Part shown: positions 42,887-53,749 of the stretch, in pieces
Numbering within the stretch: position 1 is the first letter of the stretch
Layout of the letters: every line of letters starts with the position of its first letter
Origin: Enterococcus sulfureus ATCC 49903
GTDB lineage: Bacteria > Bacillota > Bacilli > Lactobacillales > Enterococcaceae
Reading direction: 5' to 3'
Assembly: GCF_000407605.1 (NCBI RefSeq)
Contig: NZ_ASWO01000003.1
Location: 1 to 64,000 of the forward strand
Length of the DNA: 64,000 bases
Notes under the pieces: generated by a model
The model's input: the letters and a program-made list of their open reading frames with translations, nothing else
Told to the model about the DNA's origin: nothing
Database searches by the model: none
Program-made: the position numbers and the translations under genes

Positions 42887-42930
42887 TGCTTTAATTTTAG
42901 TTTAAATAAAAAAAAACATTCGATAATTAT

Positions 42931-42959
42931 TTGAATTATACTGAAAAACTTGCTACAAT
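42931..42959 (+). promoter_or_regulatory. purA promoter
   Basis: -35 TTGAAT (42931-42936), 17-bp spacer and -10 TACAAT (42954-42959), 38 bp before purA. Confidence 0.7.
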
Positions 42960-42997
42960 GTTTTGGGAATACAACAAAATAAGAAAGAGGTATTCAT

Positions 42998-44290
42998 ATG
43001 TCATCAGTAGTAGTAGTAGGAACACAATGGGGCGACGAAGGTAAAGGAAAGATTACAGATTTTTTAAGTGAAAATGCAGAAGTTATTGCACGCTATCAAG
43101 GTGGCGATAACGCAGGACATACCATTAAATTTGATGGAACAACATATAAATTACATTTAATTCCTTCAGGGATCTTTTACCCTGAAAAAATTAGCGTGAT
43201 TGGAAATGGCGTCGTTGTCAATCCAAAATCTTTAGTCAAAGAATTAGCGTATTTAAAAGACCATGAAGTCTCAACAGATAACTTACGTATTTCTGATCGA
43301 GCACATGTGATTTTACCTTATCATATTAAATTAGATCAATTACAAGAAGATTCAAAAGGTGAAAATAAAATTGGAACGACAATCAAAGGAATCGGACCTG
43401 CTTATATGGATAAAGCAGCACGTGTTGGAATTCGAATCGCTGATTTGTTAGATAAAGAAATTTTTGCTGAACGATTGGCGATTAATTTAGAAGAAAAAAA
43501 TCGTCAATTTGTTAAAATGTTTGATTCTGAACCAATTGATTTTGATGATATTTTTGAAGAATACTATGCATATGGACAAGAAATTAAACAATATGTTACA
43601 GATACTTCAGTGATTTTAAATGATGCTTTGGATGAAGGACGACGAGTTTTATTCGAAGGAGCTCAAGGTGTAATGCTGGATATCGATCAAGGAACATATC
43701 CATTTGTAACTTCATCTAATCCAGTCGCTGGTGGTGTGACCATTGGAAGTGGTGTCGGTCCTTCTAAAATCGATAAAGTAGTAGGTGTATGTAAGGCGTA
43801 TACATCTCGTGTTGGAGATGGTCCTTTTCCTACTGAATTATTTGATGAAGTAGGTGATCAAATTCGTGAAGTCGGCCGTGAATATGGAACAACAACAGGA
43901 CGTCCTCGTCGTATCGGCTGGTTTGATTCAGTCGTGATGCGTCATTCTCGTCGCGTATCTGGAATCACAAATCTTTCATTGAATTCAATCGATGTATTAA
44001 GTGGATTAGAAACAGTTAAAATCTGTACAGCATATGATCTGGATGGAGAATTGATTTATCATTATCCAGCGAGCTTGAAAGAGCTACAACGCTGTAAACC
44101 AGTTTATGAAGAATTACCAGGATGGTCTGAAGATATTACTGGATGCAAAACATTAGCTGAACTTCCTGAAAATGCACGTAATTATGTACGTCGTATTTCT
44201 GAGTTAGTTGGAGTTCGTATTTCGACTTTTTCGGTAGGACCTGATCGTAATCAAACGAATATTTTAGAGAGTGTTTGGTCACAAATCTAA
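42998..44290 (+). CDS. purA: Adenylosuccinate synthetase
   Basis: A 430-residue GTP-dependent enzyme that joins IMP and aspartate, the first step from IMP to AMP. The N-terminal P-loop is [16 protein letters not shown], with the catalytic Asp and His in [26 protein letters not shown] is the IMP-binding loop, and [13 protein letters not shown] completes the active site. The length is normal. It has its own promoter, a possible PurR box and a terminator, so it is monocistronic. With guaB it covers both exits from IMP. Confidence 0.98.
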   Translation: MSSVVVVGTQWGDEGKGKITDFLSENAEVIARYQGGDNAGHTIKFDGTTYKLHLIPSGIFYPEKISVIGNGVVVNPKSLVKELAYLKDHEVSTDNLRISDRAHVILPYHIKLDQLQEDSKGENKIGTTIKGIGPAYMDKAARVGIRIADLLDKEIFAERLAINLEEKNRQFVKMFDSEPIDFDDIFEEYYAYGQEIKQYVTDTSVILNDALDEGRRVLFEGAQGVMLDIDQGTYPFVTSSNPVAGGVTIGSGVGPSKIDKVVGVCKAYTSRVGDGPFPTELFDEVGDQIREVGREYGTTTGRPRRIGWFDSVVMRHSRRVSGITNLSLNSIDVLSGLETVKICTAYDLDGELIYHYPASLKELQRCKPVYEELPGWSEDITGCKTLAELPENARNYVRRISELVGVRISTFSVGPDRNQTNILESVWSQI

Positions 44291-44294
44291 TATT

Positions 44295-44325
44295 AAAAAG
44301 AGAGCTTAGGACTCTCTTTTTTTTT
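44295..44325 (+). terminator. Terminator after purA
   Basis: AAAGAGAG and CTCTCTTT form a stem with a short loop and a run of nine T. Confidence 0.85.
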
Positions 44326-44488
44326 GTGAATTTAACTAATTAAATAACGTAAGTTTCTTAATTTAAAAAAATATTTAAGCATATTAAGTGACGAATATGT
44401 AAGGTTATAGTATGATTGTTTTATCGCATAAGGTAACAAAAATATATGTGAAGCAATTATTCGGATTATATTGAAGGGAGTGTTTTAT

Positions 44489-44731
44489 ATGGGATTAATC
44501 TGGTCATTAATCGTCGGTGCTATCATCGGTGCGATTGCAGGTGCTATCACAAATAAAGGATCTTCTATGGGTTGGATTGCAAATATCGTTGCAGGTCTAG
44601 TCGGATCTTTTGTAGGACAAGCATTGTTTGGAACTTGGGGACCATCTTTAGCAGGTATGGCATTAGTACCATCAATTATTGGTGCAATTATCGTCGTTGC
44701 TGTTGTGGCATTCTTCGTAGGTCGCAAATAA
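44489..44731 (+). CDS. GlsB/YeaQ/YmgE-family small membrane protein
   Basis: An 80-residue hydrophobic protein with Gly-rich transmembrane stretches (LIVGAIIGAIAGAI, IVAGLVGSFVGQALFG and IIGAIIVVAVVAFFVGRK), the pattern of transglycosylase-associated family proteins. Enterococcal GlsB homologues accompany Asp23-type stress proteins; no such partner lies next to this copy. The start ATG at 44489 follows GAAGGGAGTG. It is a single gene between two terminators. Confidence 0.85.
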   Translation: MGLIWSLIVGAIIGAIAGAITNKGSSMGWIANIVAGLVGSFVGQALFGTWGPSLAGMALVPSIIGAIIVVAVVAFFVGRK

Positions 44732-44741
44732 TCAAAATAGT

Positions 44742-44778
44742 AAAAACGCTTGGGAACTTCCCAAGCGTTTTTTTTATG
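44742..44778. terminator. Bidirectional terminator between the GlsB-like and ABC-F genes
   Basis: AAAACGCTTGGG-AACTT-CCCAAGCGTTTT, a perfect stem with A and T runs, ends both convergent genes. Confidence 0.93.
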
Positions 44779-46396
44779 CAGATAATTCAGCAATTCGGGC
44801 TTGAACATCTGGATTTTCTAAAAATTCATCATAAGTTGTTTCGGCACGATCGACAACACCATTAGGCGTTAATGCAATAATACGGTTCGCTAATGTTTGG
44901 ATAAATTGATGGTCATGTGAGGCAAATAGTAAAGAGCCTGTGAAAGACATCAGTCCATCATTTAATGCCGTAATCGATTCTAAGTCTAAATGGTTTGTTG
45001 GATCATCTAAAACTAACACATTGGCTTTTGAAAGCATCATTTTAGACAACATACAACGTACTTTTTCACCACCAGATAGAACATTAACAGATTTTAAGAC
45101 TTCATCGCCAGAAAAGAGCATACGGCCTAAGAAGCTACGTAAGAAGGTATTATCATCTTCTTCTTTACTTGCATATTGACGTAACCAGTCTAAAATCGTA
45201 ATATCGCTTGAAAATTCTTTCGTGGTATCTTTAGCTAGATAAGCTTGAGTAGTTGTTACACCCCAACGGACACTTCCAGTATCAGGTGTTAAATCACCCA
45301 TGATCACACGGAAGAGTGTTGTTGTTGCAATATCATTGTCTGCTACAAAAGCGACTTTATCATCTTTATTTAATGTAAAACTGATATTATCTAAGATTTT
45401 TTTACCGTCGATTGTTACACTTACATTCTCAACTTGTAGTAAATCATTTCCGATTTCACGTTCGGGTTTGAATCCAACGAACGGATACCGTCTTGAAGAA
45501 GGTTGAATATCATCTAAGGTAATTTTATCTAACATTTTTTTACGAGAAGTTGCTTGTTTTGATTTTGATGCATTTGCACTAAAGCGAGCAATAAAATCTT
45601 GCAATTCTTTGATTTGTTCTTCTTTTTTAGCATTCGATTGTGACTGTAATTTTGCAGCCAATTGACTAGATTCTAACCAGAAATCATAGTTTCCAACATA
45701 TAATTTGATTTTACCAAAATCAAGATCGGCCATGTGTGTACATACTTTATTCAAGAAATGACGGTCATGGGATACTACGATAACGGTATTTTCAAAGTTG
45801 ATTAAAAATTCTTCTAACCAATTGATTGATTGGATATCTAATCCATTCGTTGGCTCATCTAGAAGTAATACATCAGGTTTACCAAAAAGAGCTTGTGCTA
45901 ATAACACTTTGACTTTTTGTCCACCAGTTAATTCGCTCATTAGTGAATCGTGTAATTCTTCAGGAATGTTCAGTCCTTGTAGTAAAACAGAAGCCTCTGA
46001 TTCAGCTTCCCATCCATTTAATTCAGCAAATTCGCCTTCGAGTTCAGCCGCACGAATACCGTCTTCATCGCTAAAATCTTCTTTCATATAAATGGCATCT
46101 TTTTCTTTCATAACCTTGTACAATTGTTCATGACCCATAATAACAGTTTCTAAAACAGTGTATTCTTCAAAATCATAATGATTTTGACGTAATACAGCTA
46201 GACGTTCATTAGGACCAAGAATCACATTCCCTGTAGAAGGTTGGATATCACCAGCCAAAATTTTTAAAAAAGTCGATTTTCCTGCACCATTTGCACCAAT
46301 CAAGCCATAACAGTTTCCGGGCGTAAATTTAATATTAACATCATCAAAAAGTTTGCGATCCGAAAAGTGCAAACTAACATCACTTACTGTAATCAA
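44774..46396 (-). CDS. ABC-F family ATPase (YbiT/YkpA-like)
   Basis: A 540-residue protein with two ABC ATPase domains and no membrane part. Domain 1 has Walker A GLIGANGAGKSTFLKIL, the signature LTGGQKVKVLL and Walker B LLLDEPTNGLD. The inter-domain P-site linker runs from about 245 to 315. Domain 2 has a degenerate Walker A (FVADNDIATTTLF), signature LSGGEKVRCML and Walker B VLDDPTNHLD. ABC-F proteins bind the ribosomal E site and relieve stalled translation; the YbiT/YkpA group is housekeeping rather than drug resistance. The loss of Lys in the second P-loop is worth noting; it may be usual in this subgroup. Confidence 0.9.
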   Translation of the reverse strand: MITVSDVSLHFSDRKLFDDVNIKFTPGNCYGLIGANGAGKSTFLKILAGDIQPSTGNVILGPNERLAVLRQNHYDFEEYTVLETVIMGHEQLYKVMKEKDAIYMKEDFSDEDGIRAAELEGEFAELNGWEAESEASVLLQGLNIPEELHDSLMSELTGGQKVKVLLAQALFGKPDVLLLDEPTNGLDIQSINWLEEFLINFENTVIVVSHDRHFLNKVCTHMADLDFGKIKLYVGNYDFWLESSQLAAKLQSQSNAKKEEQIKELQDFIARFSANASKSKQATSRKKMLDKITLDDIQPSSRRYPFVGFKPEREIGNDLLQVENVSVTIDGKKILDNISFTLNKDDKVAFVADNDIATTTLFRVIMGDLTPDTGSVRWGVTTTQAYLAKDTTKEFSSDITILDWLRQYASKEEDDNTFLRSFLGRMLFSGDEVLKSVNVLSGGEKVRCMLSKMMLSKANVLVLDDPTNHLDLESITALNDGLMSFTGSLLFASHDHQFIQTLANRIIALTPNGVVDRAETTYDEFLENPDVQARIAELSA

Positions 46397-46501
46397 CGCG
46401 TTTCCTCACTTTATTTGAATTTGACCGAAGTCTTCTTAAAATTATAGCGGTCTACGCGCAAAGTTTCAAGAAAATCAACAGATTCAAAGAAAACTTTAAG
46501 G

Positions 46502-46732
46502 TCATCCTTGTGATAAACTGTTTTTCCAATATGTGTGATTGATATGTTCGACATAAATTATAATTTGAAGTGTTTTCCCTTCACTTTCGTTAATCGTCCG
46601 TGACACACCTCGTACAGCATAAAACTTGTCGACCTCTTTTAATTCCACAGTATCCCCAGTACGTGGAACTTCATCGATTTTGCTTTCTATCGTTTTTTTG
46701 CTATACAAATCGACAAAAGATACATGATACAT
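46502..46732 (-). CDS. Small hypothetical protein
   Basis: A 76-residue protein I do not recognise. It starts MYHVSFVDLYSKKTIES, has a charged middle (VPRTGDTVELKEVDKFYAV) that suggests a small beta barrel, and ends with LQIIIYVEHINHTYWK. ATG at 46732 is preferred because AAGGGGTG lies upstream; an earlier in-frame codon adds MNKIRGVF without a clear site. No signal peptide, membrane helix or Cys pair is seen. It lies between proBA and the ABC-F gene on the same strand. Confidence 0.7.
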   Translation of the reverse strand: MYHVSFVDLYSKKTIESKIDEVPRTGDTVELKEVDKFYAVRGVSRTINESEGKTLQIIIYVEHINHTYWKNSLSQG

Positions 46733-46792
46733 AAAAACACCCCTTATTTTATTCATTTCATCTATTGTAACCTCTTACATTTTTAGAGTAAA

Positions 46793-46823
46793 GAAAAACC
46801 GAACTTTTAGAAAAAAGTTCGGT
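46793..46823 (-). terminator. Terminator after proA
   Basis: On the minus strand CCGAACTTTT and AAAAGTTCGG form a stem followed by T. Confidence 0.85.
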
Positions 46824-46828
46824 TTTTT

Positions 46829-48076
46829 TTATTCCCTGATTTGTCCATCACCGTAAACGATATATTTAATAGAGGTTAATTCTGGTAATCCCATAGGTCC
46901 ACGTGCATGGATTTTTTGAGTCGAGATTCCAATCTCAGCGCCGTAGCCAAACATAAATCCATCCGTAAATCGAGTGGAGGCGTTGACATATACAGCTGCG
47001 GCATCTACTTCATTTAAGAATTTTTGAGAAGCTTGGTAACTATCGGTCACAATCGCCTCGGAATGTTTTGTATTGTAATAGTTAATATGTGCAATAGCAC
47101 TTTCGATTGAGTCAACTAGTTTAATGGCCAAAATATAATCTGAATACTCAGTCTCCCAATCCTCATCGGTAGCCAAGGAAGCAGATGTTAAATAAGCAGA
47201 TGCTTCTTCATCAGCACGTAATTCAACATTAGCGTCTAGTAACGCACGTTCGATGTGAGGAAGATATTCTTTTGCCACATCACGATGTATCAGGAGCGTT
47301 TCTGCAGCATTACAAACAGATGGACGTTGAGCTTTAGCATTCACAATGATTTTGATGGCCATATCTAATTGTGCATCTTTATCGATATACACATGATTAT
47401 TGCCAGTTCCTGTTTCAATTACCGGAACAGTAGCTGTTTCTTTTACTCGTTTGATCAATCCAGCACCGCCACGAGGAATTAGAACATCAAGGTATTCCGT
47501 TAATTTCATGAGTGCTGCAGCTGTTTCATGAGAAGTATCTGTTACAAATTGGATCGCGTATTGAATACTTGGGTAATGAGCGAGAACAGATTGCATGATC
47601 GTTACAAGCATTTTATTTGAATGAAAAGCTTCTTTTCCACCACGTAGGATAACTGCATTGCCTGATTTAAAACATAGACTGGCTGCATCGGTAGTCACAT
47701 TAGGTCGAGATTCATAAATGATTCCAATAACACCTAAAGGAACTCGTTTTTTACCAATAAGTAAACCTGCTTCGTTTTTCCACATGTTATCCACATTACC
47801 CACAGGATCAGGTAACTGAATAACTTGGCGAATGCCTTCAGCCATTTCTTGAATTCTTTCTGTGGATAACCTCAAGCGATCTTGCATAACAGGAGCGATC
47901 CCATTTTTATCTGCATTTTCTAAATCTTTTTGGTTTGCAGATAAAATTGCTGGTGTTTGTTCGAGTAATGCTTGCGCAATTTGTTCTAAAATCTTATTTT
48001 TTTCAGTAGTATTGAATAAACTTAACGCATGAGCGCTTGCTTGTGCTTGCGAACCAAGCTGTTTTAATAGTTCCAT
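46829..48076 (-). CDS. proA: Gamma-glutamyl phosphate reductase
   Basis: A 415-residue NADPH-dependent enzyme that reduces gamma-glutamyl phosphate to glutamate semialdehyde, the second step of proline synthesis. The catalytic Cys lies in [12 protein letters not shown]. The NADP region includes [17 protein letters not shown] and [23 protein letters not shown] and the ending [15 protein letters not shown] are conserved. It follows proB with no gap, so the two are translated together and can form a channelled complex for the unstable phosphate intermediate. Confidence 0.97.
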   Translation of the reverse strand: MELLKQLGSQAQASAHALSLFNTTEKNKILEQIAQALLEQTPAILSANQKDLENADKNGIAPVMQDRLRLSTERIQEMAEGIRQVIQLPDPVGNVDNMWKNEAGLLIGKKRVPLGVIGIIYESRPNVTTDAASLCFKSGNAVILRGGKEAFHSNKMLVTIMQSVLAHYPSIQYAIQFVTDTSHETAAALMKLTEYLDVLIPRGGAGLIKRVKETATVPVIETGTGNNHVYIDKDAQLDMAIKIIVNAKAQRPSVCNAAETLLIHRDVAKEYLPHIERALLDANVELRADEEASAYLTSASLATDEDWETEYSDYILAIKLVDSIESAIAHINYYNTKHSEAIVTDSYQASQKFLNEVDAAAVYVNASTRFTDGFMFGYGAEIGISTQKIHARGPMGLPELTSIKYIVYGDGQIRE

Positions 48077-48880
48077 CTAGAATTCCTCCTTGAATAAAGT
48101 TCCGATTTCTTTACCTGCTAAAATATCAAAAATAATTTTAGGCTGTTGTCCGTTAGCTAAAACCATCGCGCTATGACTCTTTAATACACGTGTAGCAGCT
48201 TTTAGTTTACTTGTCATTCCACCAGTACCATATGCACTACCTTTACCTGTTGCTTGTGAAAGGAGAGTTTCGGTGATTTTAGAGATGTGTGGATATAATG
48301 TTGCGTTTGGATCACTAAGAGGATTGTTACTATAAAAGCCATCGATGTCCGATAACATAATTAAAAGATCAGCATGGATCAATTCGGCCACAATGGCTGA
48401 AAGTTGATCGTTATCCCCGAATTTGGTTTGGTGATCCAACTCGTCGACGGCGACAGTGTCATTTTCGTTGATAATAGGGATGATTCCCATTGTCAATAAC
48501 TGTTCTAGAGTGTTGATCACATTCTCACGACTTGTTGGGTATTCTACAATATCACGAGTTAATAATAATTGCGCAGTTTGCTTTCCATAAGTCGCAAAGC
48601 GTTGATTGTAAATATTCATTAAAGCAGCTTGTCCAACAGCTGCTACTGCTTGTTGTTTTGGAATCGTTGTAGGACGTGTCGTTAGGTTTAGATGATTCAT
48701 TCCTACCCCAACGGCTCCTGAAGAAACTAAAATGACTTCTTTATCTTGATTTCTTAAATCGCTTAGGACGAAAGCTAATTCATCGATTCCAGCTAGATTG
48801 ATTTCGCCATTAGCGTACATTAAGGAACTTGTTCCGATTTTGATGACGATACGTTTTGAATGTTTTAATTTAGACCGCAT
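48077..48880 (-). CDS. proB: Glutamate 5-kinase (without PUA domain)
   Basis: A 267-residue amino-acid kinase that phosphorylates glutamate, the first and usually proline-inhibited step of proline synthesis. Marks are VIKIGTSSLM at the N-terminus, VSSGAVGVGM, NENDTVAVDEL and GTGGMTSKLKAA. It ends near residue 267, so the C-terminal PUA domain of the 370-residue E. coli type is absent, as in many Lactobacillales; feedback control may therefore differ. It heads the proBA operon. The 229 bp to the divergent dut gene hold promoters I cannot place firmly. Confidence 0.96.
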   Translation of the reverse strand: MRSKLKHSKRIVIKIGTSSLMYANGEINLAGIDELAFVLSDLRNQDKEVILVSSGAVGVGMNHLNLTTRPTTIPKQQAVAAVGQAALMNIYNQRFATYGKQTAQLLLTRDIVEYPTSRENVINTLEQLLTMGIIPIINENDTVAVDELDHQTKFGDNDQLSAIVAELIHADLLIMLSDIDGFYSNNPLSDPNATLYPHISKITETLLSQATGKGSAYGTGGMTSKLKAATRVLKSHSAMVLANGQQPKIIFDILAGKEIGTLFKEEF

Positions 48881-49109
48881 ATAGGTACTCCAACTTTTCT
48901 AATTTTTATAATTGTTCTTATTTTACCTATAAATGGTATAGAAGTCATGTTTCTTTTATTAAAAAATTCTGTAAATTATCAGGAAGTTTTTCGCTTTTGT
49001 TTTTTTTCTCATAAATTATCGTTAAAATATAAATAGTGTGATCGATTCTTTAATGACTTAATTCATTCTATGATAGAATAGATTTTGTAATTTAATAGGG
49101 GGCAGAAAA

Positions 49110-49604
49110 GTGAAAAAAAGAGGATTTGAAATTGTAACATCGTATCAAGATAAAGAAATTCAATTGCCAGTACGAGCAACGAAGCAAGCTGCAGGATATG
49201 ATTTTGAAGCAGCAGAAGATATTATTGTACCTAGTGTCATCAAACAATGGATGCAAAATAAACACGATTTAACTCATGTTTTAAAACCGACATTAGTACC
49301 TACAGGAATTAAAGCGTATATGCAAGAAGACGAGTTCTTACAGTTAGCCAATCGTTCGAGCAATCCGTTAAAACGCTTTTTAATGATGGGAAATGGTGTT
49401 GGAATCATCGATGCTGATTATTATGAAAATCCGAATAATGAAGGACATATCATGTTTCAGTATGTAAACTTTGGACTAACGGATCAAGTGATCAAAAAAG
49501 GTGAGCGAATTGGCCAAGGAATCTTTTTGCCATTTTTAAAAGCAGATGATGATCAAGCAGAAGCAACACGAACAGGTGGATTTGGTTCTTCAGGTCGAAA
49601 ATAA
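49110..49604 (+). CDS. dut: dUTP diphosphatase-like protein
   Basis: A 164-residue protein of the trimeric dUTPase fold, which hydrolyses dUTP to dUMP and keeps uracil out of DNA. Motif 1 is KQAAGYDFEAAED, motif 2 is LANRSSNPLKR, motif 3 is GNGVGIIDADYYENPNNEGHI, and the C-terminal motif 5 is ATRTGGFGSSGRK. It is slightly longer than the usual 145 residues, with an insert at about 45-70, as in other enterococcal copies. GTG at 49110 follows AATAGGGGGCAGAAAA. It lies 15 nt before radA. Confidence 0.9.
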   Translation: MKKRGFEIVTSYQDKEIQLPVRATKQAAGYDFEAAEDIIVPSVIKQWMQNKHDLTHVLKPTLVPTGIKAYMQEDEFLQLANRSSNPLKRFLMMGNGVGIIDADYYENPNNEGHIMFQYVNFGLTDQVIKKGERIGQGIFLPFLKADDDQAEATRTGGFGSSGRK

Positions 49605-49619
49605 AAGAGGAGGCGCTAT

Positions 49620-50990
49620 ATGGCTAAAAAAGCAAAAATTCAATTTGAATGCCAACATTGTGGCTATATTTCGCCACGATTTTTAGGGAAGTGCCCACAA
49701 TGTCAAAGTTGGAATTCGATGGTCGAAGTCAAGATCCAAGATCAGACAGATAGACGAACTCGAGCTACGATTACGGGTGAAAAAATGCGACCAACACGTT
49801 TAAATGACGTGATTCCTAAAAAACAAGCAAGAGTCAAAACGGATCTTGAAGAGTTAAATCGAGTACTAGGCGGTGGAGTTGTACCAGGTTCAATGGTTCT
49901 ACTAGGAGGCGATCCAGGAATTGGAAAATCAACGTTATTGCTACAAGTATCACAACAATTAGCGGCAACCGGTGGTAAAGTATTGTATGTTTCTGGAGAA
50001 GAAAGTGCAGAACAAATTAAAATGCGTGCCCAACGTTTAGGTGTGATTGATCAGGAATTTTACTTGTATGCGGAAACTGATATGTCAGATATTCGTCAAG
50101 CAATCGAAGATCTAGAACCCGACTATGTCATTATCGACTCTATTCAAACGATGACACAGCCAGATGTCAGTAGTGTTGCTGGAAGTGTGAGTCAAGTACG
50201 TGAAACAACCGCTGAGCTATTAAAGATTGCAAAAAGCAATGGGATCGCTATCTTTATCGTAGGTCATGTCACCAAAGAAGGCTCAATTGCTGGACCTAGG
50301 ATGTTGGAGCATATGGTAGATACCGTGTTATACTTTGAGGGAGAACAACATCAAAGCTTTCGTATCTTGCGTGCGGTAAAAAATCGATTTGGATCAACAA
50401 ATGAGATTGGGATTTTTGAAATGGTCGAGGGCGGATTACAAGAAGTACAAAATCCTTCTCAAGTCTTTTTGGAGGAACGTTTAGCCGGAGCAACTGGATC
50501 AGCAATCGTGGTCGCATTGGAAGGTAGCCGACCTATTTTGGTAGAAATCCAAGCTTTAGTGACGCCAACAATGTTTGGAAATGCCAAACGAACCACAACT
50601 GGTTTAGATTTTAATCGTGTATCTTTGATTATGGCGGTTTTAGAAAAACGAACAGGTCTACTGCTCCAAAATCAAGATGCCTATTTAAAAGCTGCCGGTG
50701 GAGTAAAATTAAATGAACCAGCCATCGATTTAGCCATTGCGATTAGTCTAGCTTCTAGTTATAAAGAAAAAGGAACAAGCCCGGAAGAGTGCTTTATTGG
50801 TGAGATCGGATTGACTGGAGAAATCAGACGAGTAACCGCTATTGAACAACGTGTAAAAGAAGTTCAAAAGTTAGGCTTTACTCGAGTCTATGTGCCAAAG
50901 AATAACCTGACAAATTGGGTGCCACCAAAAGAAATCGAAGTGATTGGAGTCGCAACGTTATCAGAAGCTTTGCGTAAAGTGTTTCGTTAA
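49620..50990 (+). CDS. radA: DNA repair protein RadA (Sms)
   Basis: A 456-residue RecA-like branch-migration helicase used in recombination and transformation. An N-terminal C4 zinc finger ([18 protein letters not shown]) is followed by the motor domain with Walker [15 protein letters not shown]. The RadA-specific motif is [15 protein letters not shown]-terminal Lon-protease-like domain (about 285-456) lacks the catalytic Ser-Lys pair, as usual. The start follows GAGGAGGCGCTAT, and the gene is flanked by dut and yacL. Confidence 0.97.
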   Translation: MAKKAKIQFECQHCGYISPRFLGKCPQCQSWNSMVEVKIQDQTDRRTRATITGEKMRPTRLNDVIPKKQARVKTDLEELNRVLGGGVVPGSMVLLGGDPGIGKSTLLLQVSQQLAATGGKVLYVSGEESAEQIKMRAQRLGVIDQEFYLYAETDMSDIRQAIEDLEPDYVIIDSIQTMTQPDVSSVAGSVSQVRETTAELLKIAKSNGIAIFIVGHVTKEGSIAGPRMLEHMVDTVLYFEGEQHQSFRILRAVKNRFGSTNEIGIFEMVEGGLQEVQNPSQVFLEERLAGATGSAIVVALEGSRPILVEIQALVTPTMFGNAKRTTTGLDFNRVSLIMAVLEKRTGLLLQNQDAYLKAAGGVKLNEPAIDLAIAISLASSYKEKGTSPEECFIGEIGLTGEIRRVTAIEQRVKEVQKLGFTRVYVPKNNLTNWVPPKEIEVIGVATLSEALRKVFR

Positions 50991-51008
50991 AGATAAGGAG
51001 GGATGTCA

Positions 51009-52133
51009 ATGAAGCAACGAGTCGTCACCATTTTAATGATACTGGCCGGAATCAGTTTAGGAATTTCTATTCTGCCTGCTGGTTGGGAAATGATTGGACA
51101 AGAAACAAATGATTGGCTAAATAACACGATTACAAATAGTATTTTAGGTGCACTTATTTTTTATCTTTTATCTTTAATTTTTGTAAAGTATATTTTAGCT
51201 GGGATCAAACGTTTAGAAGAAAAATTAAGTGAATTCAGCATACCCTATATTCTGTTTGGCTCAATAGGAGCGATTATAGGCTTGCTATTGGGTGTAATTA
51301 TTTCGATTCCATTTTTCAACTGGAAATTACCCTTTGTAAATAGTATCGTACCGGTCATTATGATGTTTATTCTAGGTTACTTAGGTTTTCGTTTAGGGAC
51401 AACTCGCATGGATGAATGGCGTAAGATGTTTACGCCGAAAACGAAAAAAAATGAAGAAACAGCTGATAGTCAGCTTTTAGATCGAAAAAGTAGTGAGGCG
51501 TTTCGCAAGTATAAAATATTAGATACTAGCGTCATCATTGACGGACGTATTTATGACATCGCGCAAACTGGATTTTTAGAAGGTGTATTACTCATTCCTA
51601 ACTTTGTCTTGTTCGAATTGCAATATATCGCAGACTCTAGTGATAGTTTGAAACGAGTACGTGGCCGTCGTGGGCTAGACATTTTAAATGCCTTACAAGA
51701 GGATGAAAAAATTGCAGTTGAGATGTACGAAGGTGATTTTGAAGATATTTCGGAAGTAGACACTAAGTTATTAAAATTAGCAAAATTAGTCGATGGAGTC
51801 GTTGTGACTAATGATTTTAACTTAAATAAAGTCGCTTCATTTCAAAATGTTCCTGTCTTAAATATCAATGCGCTTGCCAATGCAGTCAAACCAGTTGTGA
51901 TTCCAGGTGAGACGATGAATGTGCTTGTAGTAAAAGCGGGTACAGAGAGACAGCAAGGCGTTGCGTATCTTGATGATGGCACAATGGTGGTCGTTGAAGA
52001 TGGTCAGCATTTTATGAATGAACGAATCGAAGTTGTGGTGACGAGTGCGCTGCAAACTGCCGCTGGGCGAATGATTTTTGCGAAACCAGCACATGGTACC
52101 AGAGGAATTCGTCATGAGGATCAAAATAAATAA
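51009..52133 (+). CDS. yacL: PIN-TRAM domain membrane protein YacL
   Basis: A 374-residue putative nuclease. Four N-terminal transmembrane helices (about 5-25, 38-62, 78-100 and 108-130) are followed by a PIN domain with acidic ligands in LDTSVIIDGRI, DGVVVTNDFN and NVPVLNINALANA. A C-terminal TRAM RNA-binding domain (about 290-350) contains GVAYLDDGTMVVVEDGQ. It lies between radA and gltX in most Firmicutes; its RNA target is unknown. ATG at 51009 is chosen over 51003 because the ribosome site AAGGAGGG directly abuts the earlier ATG. Confidence 0.93.
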   Translation: MKQRVVTILMILAGISLGISILPAGWEMIGQETNDWLNNTITNSILGALIFYLLSLIFVKYILAGIKRLEEKLSEFSIPYILFGSIGAIIGLLLGVIISIPFFNWKLPFVNSIVPVIMMFILGYLGFRLGTTRMDEWRKMFTPKTKKNEETADSQLLDRKSSEAFRKYKILDTSVIIDGRIYDIAQTGFLEGVLLIPNFVLFELQYIADSSDSLKRVRGRRGLDILNALQEDEKIAVEMYEGDFEDISEVDTKLLKLAKLVDGVVVTNDFNLNKVASFQNVPVLNINALANAVKPVVIPGETMNVLVVKAGTERQQGVAYLDDGTMVVVEDGQHFMNERIEVVVTSALQTAAGRMIFAKPAHGTRGIRHEDQNK

Positions 52134-52153
52134 AAAAATTGAAAAAATGACTC

Positions 52154-52222
52154 AAGGTTGTTCAGTTGACTTTACTATTCGCGCTATTGAATGTACAATT
52201 CAACTGAACAGCTTTTTTTGTA
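52154..52222 (+). terminator. Terminator between yacL and gltX
   Basis: GTTGTTCAGTTGA (52157-52169) pairs with TTCAACTGAACAGC (52199-52212) over a 29-nt loop, and seven T follow. It isolates gltX from radA-yacL; unlike cysE, gltX has no T-box. Confidence 0.82.
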
Positions 52223-52280
52223 AGCGAGAAGAATCATTTTATTTTAGAATAAAATCGATAGTTAAGAAAAGAGGATTATT

Positions 52281-53735
52281 ATGACAAAAGTACGTGTACG
52301 TTATGCACCAAGTCCAACTGGACATTTGCATATTGGAAATGCGAGAACCGCACTATTTAATTACCTATATGCGCGCCATCATGATGGAGAATTTATTATC
52401 CGCATCGAAGATACCGATCAAAAACGTAATATCGAAGATGGTGAAAAAAGCCAATTAGAAAACCTAGCATGGTTAGGGATGGAATGGGATGAATCACCAC
52501 AAAAACCAGGTGAATATGGACCATATCGTCAATCGGAGCGTAAAGAAATCTATCAACCAATGATTGATCAACTATTAGCGAGTAACTTAGCATACAAATG
52601 TTACTGTACGGAAGAAGAATTAGAAGCTGAACGTGAAGCACAACGCTCGCATGGTGAGATGCCTCATTATGGTGGAAAATGTGCTAATCTATCTCCAGAA
52701 GAACAAGCAGAAAAAGAATCAATGGGAGTTACTCCTGTTATTCGATTCCGCGTTCCAAAAGGTAATGAGTATCGCTTTGACGATATGGTAAAAGGTGAGA
52801 TCGCTTTTGAAGCTGAAAACGTTGGTGGAGATTTTGTTATTCAAAAACGTGATGGCATGCCGACATATAACTTTGCGGTAGCTGTTGACGATCATTTGAT
52901 GAAAATCACACACGTACTACGTGGAGATGACCATATTGCTAATACACCAAAACAATTGATGATTTACGAAGCATTCGGTTGGACACCTCCTGAATTTGGA
53001 CATATGACATTGATCATCAATTCAGAAACAGGGAAAAAATTAAGCAAGCGTGACGAAACGATTTTACAATTTATTGAACAATACCGTGAATTAGGTTACT
53101 TACCAGAAGCAATGTTCAACTTTATTGCACTTCTAGGTTGGTCACCAGTGGGCGAAGATGAATTGTTTAGTCAAGAAGAATTGATTAAATTATTCGATCA
53201 TGAGCGTTTAAGTAAATCACCAGCAGCCTTTGATGCTAAAAAACTAGAATGGGTAAACAATGCGTATATGAAAGCTATGGATCTAGATGTACTGGCTGCA
53301 ATGTGTACACCATATCTAGTAAAAGCACATGATTTAGGTGAATTGGACGAAACAAAACAAGCTTGGATCAAAAAAATTGTCGCGTTATACCAACCACAAA
53401 TGAGCTATGCACAAGAAATCGTAGAACTTTCTAGTTTATTCTTTGAAGAACATCCAACATTAGATGAAGCGGCTGAGGAAGTCTTAGTAGGTGAAACAGT
53501 ACCAACTGTTTTGGCAGCTTTTAAAGAAAAATTAGCAGCGATGGAAATTGTAGAAGCTGCAGAGGTCAAAGCAGCAATTAAAGAAGTACAAAAAGAGACT
53601 GGTATTAAAGGGAAAAACCTCTTTATGCCGATCCGCGTAGCTGTTTCAGGACAAACTCATGGTCCTGAATTACCAGATACAGTAGAATTACTAGGTAAAG
53701 AAAAAGCTTTAGCACATTTAAATCAAGTTTTATAA
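52281..53735 (+). CDS. gltX: Glutamyl-tRNA synthetase
   Basis: A 484-residue class I synthetase. The HIGH motif is in [21 protein letters not shown] and the KMSKS equivalent is [11 protein letters not shown] Cys-rich insert ([17 protein letters not shown], then GGKCANLS) suits a zinc site. In Gram-positive bacteria lacking glutaminyl-tRNA synthetase the enzyme also charges tRNA-Gln with Glu for later amidation; that is inference here. The start follows AAGAGGATTATT. The following cysE-cysS unit has its own T-box. Confidence 0.97.
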   Translation: MTKVRVRYAPSPTGHLHIGNARTALFNYLYARHHDGEFIIRIEDTDQKRNIEDGEKSQLENLAWLGMEWDESPQKPGEYGPYRQSERKEIYQPMIDQLLASNLAYKCYCTEEELEAEREAQRSHGEMPHYGGKCANLSPEEQAEKESMGVTPVIRFRVPKGNEYRFDDMVKGEIAFEAENVGGDFVIQKRDGMPTYNFAVAVDDHLMKITHVLRGDDHIANTPKQLMIYEAFGWTPPEFGHMTLIINSETGKKLSKRDETILQFIEQYRELGYLPEAMFNFIALLGWSPVGEDELFSQEELIKLFDHERLSKSPAAFDAKKLEWVNNAYMKAMDLDVLAAMCTPYLVKAHDLGELDETKQAWIKKIVALYQPQMSYAQEIVELSSLFFEEHPTLDEAAEEVLVGETVPTVLAAFKEKLAAMEIVEAAEVKAAIKEVQKETGIKGKNLFMPIRVAVSGQTHGPELPDTVELLGKEKALAHLNQVL

Positions 53736-53749
53736 ACAAACACAATGAA

